Shown: positions 27,972 to 37,148, numbered from the stretch's first letter. The stretch is 64,000 nucleotides of DNA from Prevotella melaninogenica (GCF_018128065.1 NZ_CP072359.1:124001-188000), one strand, 5' to 3'. Translations and numbers: made by a program. The notes: generated by a model from the letters alone, not told the origin.

Positions 27972-29453
27972 TTAAAAACCTTTGCCTTTCATTCGCTCGT
28001 AGACAGCCGATTGTTTCTTGTCTTGGTTTTCTATTTTGAAAATAACCATTGAGCGATTGGGAATGCTATCAGGGAGTTGCGCTGCGAGTTTTGCTATAAC
28101 CTCATCAACGTTGTTAAAACCGACATCAGTTATCTCGGCTAACTTACGTCCTTGAAAAAATGCTTCTCCATGTACTTGGTAACGGTATGATAGTTTAAAA
28201 CGTTCTTCTTTCGGTTTTTGTTCACGTCGTGACGGTTTATCAGAAAAGAAAATAAAATCAATAACCTTATCGTTGAGTTCCCATGCTGGAGAGTAATCTG
28301 TTTTAATATAACCACGTGTTACCTTGTGAGCACTGCTATGATTCATTGCAAATGCAACTTCTTCAATACTTGCATTGCAATCATTCTGTGCTACAGTTCC
28401 CCAGGTGTGACGGAAAGTGTAAACAGAATAATCGTTATCTTTATCGATTCCCATAGCCTCGCAAAGGTGTCGAATACCAATGTTTACATTTGCGCTGAAG
28501 CTGTCAGATGTCGTATGGCGTTTTGCAAAACAAAAAAGATGCTCATCATCCTCGTCTGTGCTTTTGTATTTCTCAAATAGGGGTTGCAGGATAGCAGGAA
28601 CACGCATTTCCATATAAGCACCATCAGTGCGAAACATCTTTGTCTTTGCTCTCTGATAGTGAAGAATGCTATCGTAATAATCAGACTTCTTCATGTGGAA
28701 TAAATCTACAGTGTTAATTCCTGCCAGGCAGATAACAATCATAGCAACGTCACGTCCTAACTCTTCAAGTGGATGCGCCATCTTGCTCTCGGGAAGAGGA
28801 AAAAAGAAAAACTCTCTACATGCTTCAGGAGTAATAGCAAGTTTCTCTGGTCTATCTGCCTTTGGTATTTCAACATTCATCCAAGGATTGGATTTAATTC
28901 TGATGAGATTGTTATCGTAGTCGTTGTATTCTACAAGAGCAGCCTTAAAAACTTGACGAATGCAAATAGGGTACATCTCTTTTGCTCGTTTTGTTGTTTC
29001 AAGAGATTTTATCCATTGGTTAATGAACAACGAAGTAAGTTCAGAGAACATGACTTTGGTTGTACCAGCAAAACGTTCAAGATGTTGTAAGGCAAGTTCG
29101 TAGTTGCGTGCATTGCGTTGCTGCCCTCTGTCAACCATTCTATCAATGTGCTTACGTGCGTATTCGCTGAAACATAAGTCAGAGTCCATTGTGCGTAAAA
29201 AGTCAACCACTTGCTTAACTGTCCATCTTGATGTGTTCACCCTGTTAAGCCTATCATTATACTCGATGATCAGACTTGAGCAATATTGCAAAACGTATGG
29301 GTCGGTGATTTCGTTCGTCTTACTAAGTCCCTTACTTGTTACATACTTGCCAGTTGTTATATATCCGACCTTTACGCCTACACCTACTCTGATATATACC
29401 TGCCAGAAGCCATCTTTGCGTGGTCTTCTGACTACCGCCTTAAATATTGCCAT
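27972..29453 (-). CDS. int: Prophage tyrosine recombinase (integrase)
   Basis: The 493-residue protein has an N-terminal arm-binding region, a SAM-like core-binding domain (about 90-190) and a C-terminal catalytic domain. Catalytic-domain landmarks are LAGINTVDL where most relatives carry the first Arg (here Asn), a Lys-bearing beta segment (YQRAKTKMF), TFRHTWGT with the second Arg, MNHSS in the GH box, and the nucleophilic Tyr in VTRGYIK. An extra C-terminal region of about 90 residues follows the Tyr. It catalyses site-specific insertion and excision. The gene is the last of the prophage before ppdK, so it marks that end of the element. Missing Arg I is also known in IntDOT-type enzymes, so the protein may still be active. 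Confidence 0.9.
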   Translation of the reverse strand: MAIFKAVVRRPRKDGFWQVYIRVGVGVKVGYITTGKYVTSKGLSKTNEITDPYVLQYCSSLIIEYNDRLNRVNTSRWTVKQVVDFLRTMDSDLCFSEYARKHIDRMVDRGQQRNARNYELALQHLERFAGTTKVMFSELTSLFINQWIKSLETTKRAKEMYPICIRQVFKAALVEYNDYDNNLIRIKSNPWMNVEIPKADRPEKLAITPEACREFFFFPLPESKMAHPLEELGRDVAMIVICLAGINTVDLFHMKKSDYYDSILHYQRAKTKMFRTDGAYMEMRVPAILQPLFEKYKSTDEDDEHLFCFAKRHTTSDSFSANVNIGIRHLCEAMGIDKDNDYSVYTFRHTWGTVAQNDCNASIEEVAFAMNHSSAHKVTRGYIKTDYSPAWELNDKVIDFIFFSDKPSRREQKPKEERFKLSYRYQVHGEAFFQGRKLAEITDVGFNNVDEVIAKLAAQLPDSIPNRSMVIFKIENQDKKQSAVYERMKGKGF

Positions 29454-29467
29454 AATCGTTTGTTATA

Positions 29468-29524
29468 TTTGGTAAGTTAATGGTATGTACTCCTTTACAC
29501 ACGTATTGTAAGTTTTGGTAAGTT
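29468..29524. repeat. Direct repeats beside the integrase, possible arm sites
   Basis: TTTGGTAAGTT occurs at 29468-29478 and 29514-29524, both upstream of the integrase start. A partial GTAAGTTTT copy lies between them. Short repeats next to an integrase at an element end are often integrase arm-binding sites. No matching sequence can be checked at the other end, which lies outside the window. Confidence 0.5.
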
Positions 29525-29581
29525 TTACTATTCAAAAGGGTGCATAAAGTGTGAAAAATGAACATTTCTCCCTTATGCAAA

Positions 29582-29622
29582 TTAGGCGGAGTACCTACGT
29601 GAACACGTGGCACACCGCCTAA
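29582..29622 (-). terminator. Hairpin after ppdK, likely terminator and possible attachment region
   Basis: TTAGGCGG (29582-29589) and CCGCCTAA (29615-29622) enclose a second perfect stem ACGTG/CACGT (29597-29608). This makes a two-part cruciform 23 nt past the ppdK stop. The T run that a strong terminator would have is weak. It sits between the prophage integrase and ppdK, so it could equally be part of the attachment site. Confidence 0.55.
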
Positions 29623-29644
29623 CATATTGAATTTTAGCAAAATA

Positions 29645-32368
29645 CTACTTTTCTTCCACTGCTGCTTGTGCCGCAGCAAGTCTTGCGATAGGCACACGGA
29701 ATGGAGAACAGCTAACGTAGTTAAGACCTACACGATGGCAGAACTTAACAGAACTTGGCTCACCACCATGCTCACCACAGATACCACACTTGAGGTTCTT
29801 GCGAGTCTCACGGCCCTTCTCAACAGCCATCTTAATGAGTTGACCAACGCCTTTCTGATCGAGAACCTGGAATGGGTCTACATCAAGAATCTTCTTCTCC
29901 AAATAGCTTGGCAAGAAGCTTGCGATGTCGTCACGGCTATAACCGAAAGTCATCTGTGTCAAGTCATTTGTACCGAAGCTAAAGTACTCTGCTTTCTGTG
30001 CAATAACATCAGCTGTCAAAGCAGCACGAGGAATCTCAATCATCGTACCTACCTTGAACTCAACCTCAACACCCTCCTTCTTGAAGAGTTTATTTGCAGT
30101 TTTGCGAATGATGTTCTCTTGAATGTCAAGCTCATTAACAATACCTACCAATGGTACCATAATCTCTGGCTTAGGATTGAAGCCTTCCTTCTTCAACTGA
30201 ACAGCAGCACCGAGAATAGCCTTAGTCTGCATTGCGGTAATCTCTGGGAATGTGTTACCCAAACGGCAACCACGAAGACCCAACATTGGGTTACTCTCAG
30301 AGAGTGCATTTACACGGTTCTGGATGAACTGAACGCTTACGCCCATCTCCTCAGCCATTACTTCCTGTCCCTTAAGATCGTGTGGTACGAACTCATGCAA
30401 AGGAGGATCAAGCAGACGAATGTTAACAGGCATACCGTCCATACACTTCAAGATGCCATAGAAATCCTGCTTCTGATAAGGCAAGAGCTTATCAAGTGCC
30501 TTCTCACGCTCTTCTGTGCTATTAGCGAGAATCATCTCACGCATAGCCTTAATCTTCTCGTTCTCGAAGAACATGTGCTCAGTACGGCAAAGACCGATAC
30601 CAACAGCACCGAAGTTACTTGCAACCTCTGCATCGTGTGGAGTATCTGCATTGGTACGAACTACCAACTTGCTATACTTCTTACAAAGATCCATCAACTC
30701 AGCAAAGTCACCTGTTACCTCAGCCGGACGAGTCTTCACCTCACCAAGATAAACCTCACCCGTTGAACCATTCAAAGAGATATAGTCACCCTCACGGATA
30801 ATAGTTCCATCAATCTCTAAGGTACGTGCCTTATAATCAATCATGATTGCACCAGCACCACTGACACAACACTTACCCATACCACGTGCAACAACGGCAG
30901 CGTGTGAAGTCATACCACCACGAGCTGTCAAGATACCCTCAGCTGCAGACATACCAGCGAGGTCCTCTGGAGATGTTTCGATACGAACCATGACAACCTG
31001 ACGACCATCCTCGTGCCACTTTGTTGCATCATCGGCGAAGAACACAACCTGACCACTTGCAGCACCTGGAGAAGCTGGCAAACCACGAGTTAACACACGA
31101 GCCTGTGCCAATGCCTCCTTATCAAACACTGGATGGAGGAGTTCGTCAAGCTTGTTTGGCTCACAACGCATAAGTGCAGTCTTCTCGTCAATCTCACCCT
31201 CGTGGAGCAAGTCCATTGCAATCTTAACCATTGCTGTACCAGTACGCTTACCGTTACGAGTCTGGAGGAACCAAAGCTTACCTTCCTGTACAGTAAACTC
31301 CATATCCTGCATATCATGGTAGTGCTTCTCCAGCTTGTCCTGAAGTGCATAGAGTTGCTTGTACAACTCTGGCATAGCCTCTTCCATTGAAGGATACTTA
31401 GTAGCACGAGTCTCCTCATCAATATTCTGCTGAGTAGCCCAACGGAGTGAACCCTCCTTTGTAATCTGCTGTGGTGTACGGATACCTGCAACAACGTCTT
31501 CACCCTGTGCATTGATAAGGTACTCACCATTGAATAGGTCCTCACCAGTACCAGCATCACGAGAGAAGCAAACACCTGTAGCAGATGAATCGCCCATATT
31601 ACCAAATACCATTGCCTGAACGGTAACAGCTGTACCCCACTCCTGTGGAATGCCCTCCATCTTACGGTAGAGGATAGCACGCTCATTCATCCATGAATCG
31701 AATACTGCGCATACAGCACCCCAAAGCTGTTCCATTGGATCATCTGGGAAGTCTTTGCCAGTCTGTTCCTTGATTGCTTTCTTGAAGAGAACTACAAGTT
31801 CTTTAAGGTCTTCAACGGTCATCTCATTGTCAAGCTTGACACCACGGTTTGCCTTAACCTGTTGAATAATTGCCTCGAAAGGATCAATATCTTCCTTGTT
31901 TACAGGCTTCATACCCAATACGACATCACCGTACATCTGTACGAAACGACGATAGCTGTCATAAGCAAAACGCTCGTTACCCGTCTTCTTTACCAAGCCC
32001 TCAACCACGGTATCATTCAGACCGAGGTTAAGAATGGTATCCATCATACCTGGCATAGAAGCACGTGCACCAGAGCGTACACTCACCAACAGAGGATTGG
32101 AAGGGTCACCGAACGTTGAATTCATCAATTTCTCAACATGCTTTACACTGTTCTCAACTTCTGCTTTCAGCAAGCCAACAACAGTCTCTTTACCTTTCTC
32201 AAAATACTCATTACATACATCAGTGGTAATCGTAAATCCTGGAGGAACAGGAACACCAATAAGATTCATCTCTGCCAGATTAGCACCCTTGCCACCAAGG
32301 AGATTTCTCATATCAGCCTTACCTTCAGCCTTACCATTACCAAAGGTATAAACTCTCTTTTCGCTCAT
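29645..32368 (-). CDS. ppdK: Pyruvate, phosphate dikinase
   Basis: This 907-residue enzyme interconverts pyruvate, ATP and phosphate with PEP, AMP and pyrophosphate, linking glycolysis and gluconeogenesis in anaerobes. The N-terminal ATP-grasp domain starts with LLGGKGANLAEM (about 23-34). The swivelling phosphohistidine domain carries GGMTSHAAVVARGMGKCC, where the His near residue 489 is phosphorylated. The C-terminal TIM barrel contains the PEP-binding signature around GTNDLTQMTFGYSRDD and the catalytic Cys in KCGICGEHGG. Length is normal and no lesion is seen. It is transcribed alone. The prophage integrase lies directly after its 3' end with ppdK itself intact. Confidence 0.97.
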   Translation of the reverse strand: MSEKRVYTFGNGKAEGKADMRNLLGGKGANLAEMNLIGVPVPPGFTITTDVCNEYFEKGKETVVGLLKAEVENSVKHVEKLMNSTFGDPSNPLLVSVRSGARASMPGMMDTILNLGLNDTVVEGLVKKTGNERFAYDSYRRFVQMYGDVVLGMKPVNKEDIDPFEAIIQQVKANRGVKLDNEMTVEDLKELVVLFKKAIKEQTGKDFPDDPMEQLWGAVCAVFDSWMNERAILYRKMEGIPQEWGTAVTVQAMVFGNMGDSSATGVCFSRDAGTGEDLFNGEYLINAQGEDVVAGIRTPQQITKEGSLRWATQQNIDEETRATKYPSMEEAMPELYKQLYALQDKLEKHYHDMQDMEFTVQEGKLWFLQTRNGKRTGTAMVKIAMDLLHEGEIDEKTALMRCEPNKLDELLHPVFDKEALAQARVLTRGLPASPGAASGQVVFFADDATKWHEDGRQVVMVRIETSPEDLAGMSAAEGILTARGGMTSHAAVVARGMGKCCVSGAGAIMIDYKARTLEIDGTIIREGDYISLNGSTGEVYLGEVKTRPAEVTGDFAELMDLCKKYSKLVVRTNADTPHDAEVASNFGAVGIGLCRTEHMFFENEKIKAMREMILANSTEEREKALDKLLPYQKQDFYGILKCMDGMPVNIRLLDPPLHEFVPHDLKGQEVMAEEMGVSVQFIQNRVNALSESNPMLGLRGCRLGNTFPEITAMQTKAILGAAVQLKKEGFNPKPEIMVPLVGIVNELDIQENIIRKTANKLFKKEGVEVEFKVGTMIEIPRAALTADVIAQKAEYFSFGTNDLTQMTFGYSRDDIASFLPSYLEKKILDVDPFQVLDQKGVGQLIKMAVEKGRETRKNLKCGICGEHGGEPSSVKFCHRVGLNYVSCSPFRVPIARLAAAQAAVEEK

Positions 32369-32408
32369 AAGTTATAAATGATAATAAATTTTTAGATATT
32401 TCTTAGTG

Positions 32409-32416
32409 CAAATATA
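32409..32416 (-). promoter_or_regulatory. Promoter -7 box for ppdK
   Basis: TATATTTG on the minus strand, about 40 nt before the ppdK ATG at 32368. No clear -33 box. Confidence 0.6.
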
Positions 32417-32542
32417 CCAATAAATAGGTAAAGTAACAAACTTTTCTATAAAAATTGCTATCCTCACCTTACATTTTTAATCTGTTGGCGAACACAGACC
32501 CGATAAAAGCTATCAAGCAGACTACAAACAGAAAAAAAATAG

Positions 32543-32550
32543 TAACTTTG
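32543..32550 (+). promoter_or_regulatory. Promoter -7 box for rlmD
   Basis: TAACTTTG, 21 nt before the ATG at 32572. It shows that the longer frame opening at 32455 is not the real start. Confidence 0.65.
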
Positions 32551-32571
32551 CACCGAAATACAAAACAGATT

Positions 32572-33996
32572 ATGAGTAGAAAAAGAAAGCCATTACCCAT
32601 TCTGGAGAATGTCACAATAGAAGCTGTGGCTGCCGAAGGTAAATGTGTTGCACATGTTGACGATAAAGTTGTCTTTGTTCCTTTTGTTGTACCAGGGGAT
32701 GTAGTAGATCTTCAGGTGCGTAAGAAGAAACGTAGTTATTGCGAAGCAACCGTCATCCGCTTCATCAGCAAAAGCGCTGTACGTGAGGAGCCTATGTGTG
32801 AACACTTTGGCATCTGTGGTGGATGTAAGTGGCAAAATCTTCCTTACGGCGAACAGCTAAAAGCAAAGCAGCAACAGGTGTATGACCAACTGAGCCGTAT
32901 TGGCAAAGTAGAACTCCCTGAGTTCCGCCCAATTATGGGTTCAGTACATACAAAAGAATATCGTAATAAGCTCGAATTCGGCTGTGCTAATAAGCGTTGG
33001 TATACGGAAGAAGAATTAAAGGCGTTACCAGAAGGAGTTGGTTTAGCAGAAGGGGCTATTGGCTTCCACATAACAGGTGCATTTGATAAGGTATATCCTA
33101 TTGAGAAATGCTGGCTGATGAACGATCTCTGTAACGAGATTCGCAAAGATATTCGCGGCTATGCACTTAGCACTGGCATGAAATTCTACGACATCCGTGC
33201 TCAGCATGGTTTGCTGCGACACATCATGGTGCGCAACTCTAATACAGGCGAATGGATGGTACTGATACAGTTCCACTATGACGAGGAGGGAGACGATGAG
33301 CGCGCGAAAGCATTGATGCAACATATTGCAGACCGTTTCCCACAGATTACCTCACTCTTCTACGTTGATAATCAGAAAGGTAACGATACTTTCAACGACC
33401 TTGAGCTTACTCTCTTCAAAGGCAACGACCATATCTTTGAAACAATGGAAGACCTGAAGTTTAAAGTGGGTCCAAAGAGTTTCTACCAGACAAACACCGA
33501 GCAGGCATACCACCTTTATACAGTTGCTCGAGAGTTTGCAAACCTCACTGGCAACGAACTTGTATATGACCTCTATACGGGTACGGGTACTATTGCGAAC
33601 TTCGTCGCAAAGAAGGCACAGAAAGTTATTGGTATTGAGTACGTTCCAGAGGCAATAGAAGATGCAAAAGTAAACTCTGAAGTCAATAAAATTGACAACA
33701 CACTCTTCTATGCAGGTGACATGAAAGACATTCTTACTGAGGACTTTATCAGCGAGCATGGACGTCCGGACGTTATCATCACTGACCCTCCACGTGCTGG
33801 TATGCATCCAGACGTTGTAAACGTTATCCTCGGTGCAAGTCCAAAGCGAATTGTCTATGTTAGTTGTAATCCTGCAACACAGGCACGCGACCTTGCACTA
33901 CTTGATGTCGACTATAAGGTAGCTGCTGTTCAACCAGTAGATATGTTCCCACATACACCACACGTCGAGAACGTTGTCTTATTGGAGAAACGATAG
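32572..33996 (+). CDS. rlmD: 23S rRNA (uracil-5-)-methyltransferase, RlmD/RumA family
   Basis: The 474-residue protein begins with a TRAM RNA-binding domain (about 8-65). An iron-sulfur motif follows with Cys76, Cys82 and Cys85 (CEHFGICGGC). The Rossmann methylase domain shows VYDLYTGTGTIANFVA for SAM binding, the motif DPPRAGMHPDV and the catalytic Cys in VYVSCNPATQARDL. Members transfer methyl from SAM to C5 of a uridine in 23S rRNA or tRNA. The exact target in Bacteroidetes cannot be told from the sequence, so rlmD is the family label. It is transcribed alone from a -7 box just upstream and ends in a strong hairpin. Confidence 0.9.
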   Translation: MSRKRKPLPILENVTIEAVAAEGKCVAHVDDKVVFVPFVVPGDVVDLQVRKKKRSYCEATVIRFISKSAVREEPMCEHFGICGGCKWQNLPYGEQLKAKQQQVYDQLSRIGKVELPEFRPIMGSVHTKEYRNKLEFGCANKRWYTEEELKALPEGVGLAEGAIGFHITGAFDKVYPIEKCWLMNDLCNEIRKDIRGYALSTGMKFYDIRAQHGLLRHIMVRNSNTGEWMVLIQFHYDEEGDDERAKALMQHIADRFPQITSLFYVDNQKGNDTFNDLELTLFKGNDHIFETMEDLKFKVGPKSFYQTNTEQAYHLYTVAREFANLTGNELVYDLYTGTGTIANFVAKKAQKVIGIEYVPEAIEDAKVNSEVNKIDNTLFYAGDMKDILTEDFISEHGRPDVIITDPPRAGMHPDVVNVILGASPKRIVYVSCNPATQARDLALLDVDYKVAAVQPVDMFPHTPHVENVVLLEKR

Positions 33997-34023
33997 AAAA
34001 ACTAATAAACTCTATATTTTAAG

Positions 34024-34082
34024 ATTGCCTGCTATATCAGTTAACAGAAATAACCCTTTCAACAACTGACATAGCAGGCAAT
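34024..34082 (+). terminator. Large hairpin after rlmD
   Basis: Arms ATTGCCTGCTATATCAGTT (34024-34042) and AACTGACATAGCAGGCAAT (34064-34082) match at 18 of 19 positions around a 21-nt loop, followed by TTTC. Probable terminator 28 nt past the rlmD stop. Confidence 0.7.
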
Positions 34083-34158
34083 TTCACCTTAATATATATA
34101 GCCACAACTCATCACCCACCATTACCAAGAAAAACAAATGACAAAAGCAGCATAATAT

Positions 34159-34189
34159 TTTGTTATTATTTTATAAAATACTATCTTTG
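34159..34189 (+). promoter_or_regulatory. Promoter of the porin gene
   Basis: A -33 TTTG (34159-34162) and a -7 TATCTTTG (34182-34189) are 19 nt apart, matching the Bacteroidetes consensus. A 60-nt leader precedes the ATG at 34250. Confidence 0.75.
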
Positions 34190-34249
34190 CATCGTTAACA
34201 GCCGAGTTATAAACCTAAAAATATTATCATTACCTAAATTCATAGAGTT

Positions 34250-35380
34250 ATGAGAAAAACAATTATCCTATCAGCTATGATGCTATGCTCACTTCTCGGC
34301 AAAGCACAGGAAGCACCCAAGTGGATTAATAACGTAAAATTATCTGGCTTCGGCATCGTTCAGTACCAATACAATGGTATGAACAATAACAAGTCAAACA
34401 CTTTCAACCTTCGTCTGGGGCGTATCTCACTTGATGGTCGAATTTTGGACGACTGGTATTGGAAAGCACAGTTGCAAGTCAACGGCAACACATCAACATT
34501 GGGATCATCACCACGTGTCGTTGACCTATTTCTCGAATGGCAGAAATACGATTTCTTCCGTGTTAAAGCAGGACAATTCAAAAACCCATTCACTTTTGAC
34601 AATCCCATACATCCTATCGACCAGGGATTTATGAGTGTTGCACAAAGTGTTCAGAAATTGGCAAGCTTCTCTGACCGAGCAGGTGCACACCCATCTAATG
34701 GACGTGACATCGGTGTACAGATACAAGGTGATTTCCTGAAGAATAATGCAGACAGAAACCTTATACACTACCAAGTAGGTGTATTTGATGGACAGGGCAT
34801 CAACGTTAAAGATGTTGACCAACAGAAGAATATCATCGGTGGCGTATGGATTATGCCTGTAGAAGGCATGCGCTTAGGATGGTTTGGATGGACTGGTTCT
34901 TATGCACGTAAGGGTTCATGGACAGATAATGCTGGTGCAACACAAACAGGTGTACGCAGTCTACAGCAACGTCGCTACGCTTTTTCAGCAGAATACAAAG
35001 TAAACGACTGGACACTTCGTTCAGAGTACGTTCATTCAACAGGTTATGCCTTTGCAAAAGCATTGAGCAATACGGATGCTTCAGCAGCAACAGACTGCAA
35101 TCTAAGCGCAGATGGCAATAAGGCACAAGGTGTTTATGCATTGGTGATTGCGCCTATCATTCCTAAGAAACTACATGCAAAGGCTCGTTATGACATGTAT
35201 CAGCCTTCAGATGGTGCAGAGAAACAGCGTACACAGTACGACATAGGAATCGATTATGAATTCACAAAAAACCTTGAGTTAAGTGGCATTTACTCTTATG
35301 TGCACGACCGTTCTTTGAATAGTCCAACAAGTAAACCAAACTACTCAATGTTTGACTTAGAATTAAGTTTCCGCTTCTAA
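34250..35380 (+). CDS. Outer-membrane porin, OprP/OprO-like
   Basis: The 376-residue protein starts with a signal peptide (MRKTIILSAMMLCSLLGKAQ, cut likely after AQ). The rest has alternating beta strands with aromatic girdles and ends in LELSFRF, the C-terminal Phe signal used for outer-membrane beta-barrel assembly. Segments such as GRISLDGRILDDWYWKAQLQ and VKAGQFKNPF are typical of the phosphate-selective porin family, which form about 16-strand barrels. The substrate in this organism is not evident. It is a single-gene unit with a consensus promoter and a strong terminator. Confidence 0.85.
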   Translation: MRKTIILSAMMLCSLLGKAQEAPKWINNVKLSGFGIVQYQYNGMNNNKSNTFNLRLGRISLDGRILDDWYWKAQLQVNGNTSTLGSSPRVVDLFLEWQKYDFFRVKAGQFKNPFTFDNPIHPIDQGFMSVAQSVQKLASFSDRAGAHPSNGRDIGVQIQGDFLKNNADRNLIHYQVGVFDGQGINVKDVDQQKNIIGGVWIMPVEGMRLGWFGWTGSYARKGSWTDNAGATQTGVRSLQQRRYAFSAEYKVNDWTLRSEYVHSTGYAFAKALSNTDASAATDCNLSADGNKAQGVYALVIAPIIPKKLHAKARYDMYQPSDGAEKQRTQYDIGIDYEFTKNLELSGIYSYVHDRSLNSPTSKPNYSMFDLELSFRF

Positions 35381-35397
35381 AATAAATTAATTTTAAG

Positions 35398-35436
35398 AAA
35401 ATCACGGATACATTAGGCTGTTTCCGTGATTTTTTG
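35398..35436 (+). terminator. Terminator of the porin gene
   Basis: AAATCACGGA and TCCGTGATTT form an 11-bp stem around a 14-nt loop, followed by a run of T. The next promoter begins right at its end. Confidence 0.85.
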
Positions 35437-35444
35437 TACTTTTG
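35437..35444 (+). promoter_or_regulatory. Promoter -7 box for the small membrane protein
   Basis: TACTTTTG immediately follows the porin terminator, leaving a leader of roughly 75 nt before the ATG at 35524. Confidence 0.6.
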
Positions 35445-35523
35445 CTACAAATAATGTAAATATATTAATAAACAAAGATCTTATACTACTCACGGAAAGA
35501 TCTCATCGTACAAACTCTAAAAC

Positions 35524-35685
35524 ATGACAAGACATCAGCATACCAACTATCAGGCTGGAGGAATTAAACCTCCATCTTCATCAGCAGCACGTCGCCGTAA
35601 AGCGTTAAACAAGGTAATGAAGATTGTTATGACATTCTTTACCTTAGCAATTTTAGGATTGGTGTACTGGTTGTATAACAACTAA
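35524..35685 (+). CDS. Small single-span membrane protein, 53 residues
   Basis: A 53-codon frame begins MTRHQHTNYQAGGIKPPSSS, has a basic segment (ARRRKALNKVMK) and ends with one transmembrane helix (IVMTFFTLAILGLVYWLYNN). It has its own -7 box and an SD-poor start. The layout of a hydrophilic N-terminus and positive charges before the helix fits a type II-like membrane microprotein. I do not recognise the family and there is no operon partner. It is short, but the promoter and clear topology make it more likely real than chance. Confidence 0.65.
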   Translation: MTRHQHTNYQAGGIKPPSSSAARRRKALNKVMKIVMTFFTLAILGLVYWLYNN

Positions 35686-35824
35686 ATCCATTAACATCAA
35701 ACACGAGCAAAAGTTCAAAATCTTATCCTTATTCAGCTACAAATAGCCGAATAAGAATGAAAAACTAAGTATAATACAGGCTATAATACTACCATTTACC
35801 TATGTGTTGCAGCCCCGCACATGT

Positions 35825-35865
35825 GGTGTTAACCATGAACACCATTGGTGTTCATGGTTAACACC
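35825..35865. repeat. 41-bp perfect palindrome, REP-like
   Basis: GGTGTTAACCATGAACACCA and TGGTGTTCATGGTTAACACC are exact reverse complements separated by one base. A further ACACCAATAGTGTTGAGCG half follows. It lies in a 244-nt gap (35686-35929) without other features. The core ACCATTGGTG recurs in the cluster at 42170-42216. Confidence 0.95.
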
Positions 35866-35929
35866 AATAGTGTTGAGCGTTAAACACCTTATAATATATT
35901 GCAGGTAAACGTTCTTCTTATTACATACA

Positions 35930-36994
35930 TTATCTATCCTTATGAACTACATGAAGATGATAATGCGACCCATCATAATCTATTCGCATCATTCTGTTAT
36001 GAAGTTCTTCACAAGCAGACAAAGCCAAGGCAACATGTCCCATTGTACGTCTTAGATTTATCTCCACAACGGGATGAAGCATAAAGCCATTCTTAGATGT
36101 AACAATCATCATGTCAACACCTAACGGACCACTATAAAAACCTTTTAAGCGAGTAGTAAGTAACTGTTCCAAAGTTGTTATCACCTTATTCAACAGCTCA
36201 TTTGAGATGTAAGTAGACAAAGTAGATTGCTTCTCTACCTCATCAGCAAGACTATTACCGATATACGCTCCATTAAGCGTATGAAACACTGACAGCCCTG
36301 CATAATGGATACCTTCAGCATCAGAATAAAACTCCACACCAAAATCTTTCACCTTATTATAATAAGGTTCTATCATAATACCACCTTGGGTCTTTATTAT
36401 ATTCTTAGTCCAATTAGCTAAAGCAGCATCTAAAACGGTATCAATATAGCGTACACCTCTCCCACTACTACTCCAGGGTGCCTTAATAACAACCCTTCCG
36501 TTTTGTTGAAGAATATTTTCTAAATCCACAAGATTATCAACATAGAAAGCTTCACCCAGTAGAGTCGTATTAGAAAGCGACGCCTGCAACTCCTTTAACA
36601 CGACAGAAGCAAACTGACGATTGCTCAATTTACGTATATCAGCAAGTTGCTCATTATTAAGCAATATAGAATCTCTAACGTCCATCTGTCCCAACTGAAA
36701 TTTAACAGAAGCATCCCATCCCCACGGTAAAACATTGTCTATCTGTGCTGATAGATGTCTAACATCCTCCTTATTAACAAAATGCACATGCTTACTATAA
36801 CGTTGAAAACGAAGGGCATGCTGCTGGGCAGAGTTCACATTCTCAACAAGTATACAATCACCTTCCTCTGCCCAAAGAGCAGGCAGATAATCTAAGTCAT
36901 GGCGAAGCTGCCTACCTGCATGTGGAGCTGTAAAGTACTTATTATCATAAGCTAATGCAATATCGTGTTCGGGGTTAAATACATGTAATGTCAT
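35930..36994 (-). CDS. ATP-grasp-fold protein, unknown substrate
   Basis: The 354-residue protein begins MTLHVFNPEHDIALAYD. Its ATP-grasp-like part has VVIKAPWSSSGRGVRYI (about 170-190), the nucleotide-loop Lys and Ser/Gly-rich stretch, then EPYYNKVKDFGVEF and a metal-binding tail EINLRRTMGHVAL (about 315-327). Such enzymes join a carboxylate to an amine using ATP. This one is common in Bacteroidetes genomes without an assigned reaction. It is a single-gene leftward unit with a consensus promoter. I cannot name a substrate. Confidence 0.7.
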   Translation of the reverse strand: MTLHVFNPEHDIALAYDNKYFTAPHAGRQLRHDLDYLPALWAEEGDCILVENVNSAQQHALRFQRYSKHVHFVNKEDVRHLSAQIDNVLPWGWDASVKFQLGQMDVRDSILLNNEQLADIRKLSNRQFASVVLKELQASLSNTTLLGEAFYVDNLVDLENILQQNGRVVIKAPWSSSGRGVRYIDTVLDAALANWTKNIIKTQGGIMIEPYYNKVKDFGVEFYSDAEGIHYAGLSVFHTLNGAYIGNSLADEVEKQSTLSTYISNELLNKVITTLEQLLTTRLKGFYSGPLGVDMMIVTSKNGFMLHPVVEINLRRTMGHVALALSACEELHNRMMRIDYDGSHYHLHVVHKDR

Positions 36995-37017
36995 TGAATT
37001 CCTTTATTAATGCTGTG

Positions 37018-37048
37018 CAAAGGTACATCAAACCAAATATAACACAAA
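37018..37048 (-). promoter_or_regulatory. Promoter of the ATP-grasp gene
   Basis: On the minus strand, TTTG (37045-37048) and TACCTTTG (37018-37025) are 19 nt apart. The -7 box lies about 24 nt before the ATG at 36994. Confidence 0.75.
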
Positions 37049-37083
37049 ATAAAAACAAAAAAATCATTTTTTGCTATCTATAG

Positions 37084-37115
37084 TTTGCAAATTAAAGAAA
37101 TTAATAGTAACTTTG
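37084..37115 (+). promoter_or_regulatory. Promoter of the AAA ATPase gene
   Basis: TTTG (37084-37087) and TAACTTTG (37108-37115) are separated by 20 nt. The frame that opens at 37071 lies upstream of the box, so the ATG at 37149 is the start. Confidence 0.75.
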
Positions 37116-37148
37116 CATGTGGATAATATTATATATAACGGGAACAAG

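Noticed and set aside
29627..30766. 379-codon plus-strand frame antisense to ppdK
   Set aside because: It opposes the conserved C-terminal half of ppdK, lacks a promoter or motif and has odd composition.
32455..32571. Upstream extension of rlmD
   Set aside because: The -7 box at 32543 lies inside this extension, so translation cannot begin there.
33352..33807. 151-codon minus-strand frame inside rlmD
   Set aside because: Antisense to the conserved methyltransferase core, Cys- and Phe-rich and without motifs.
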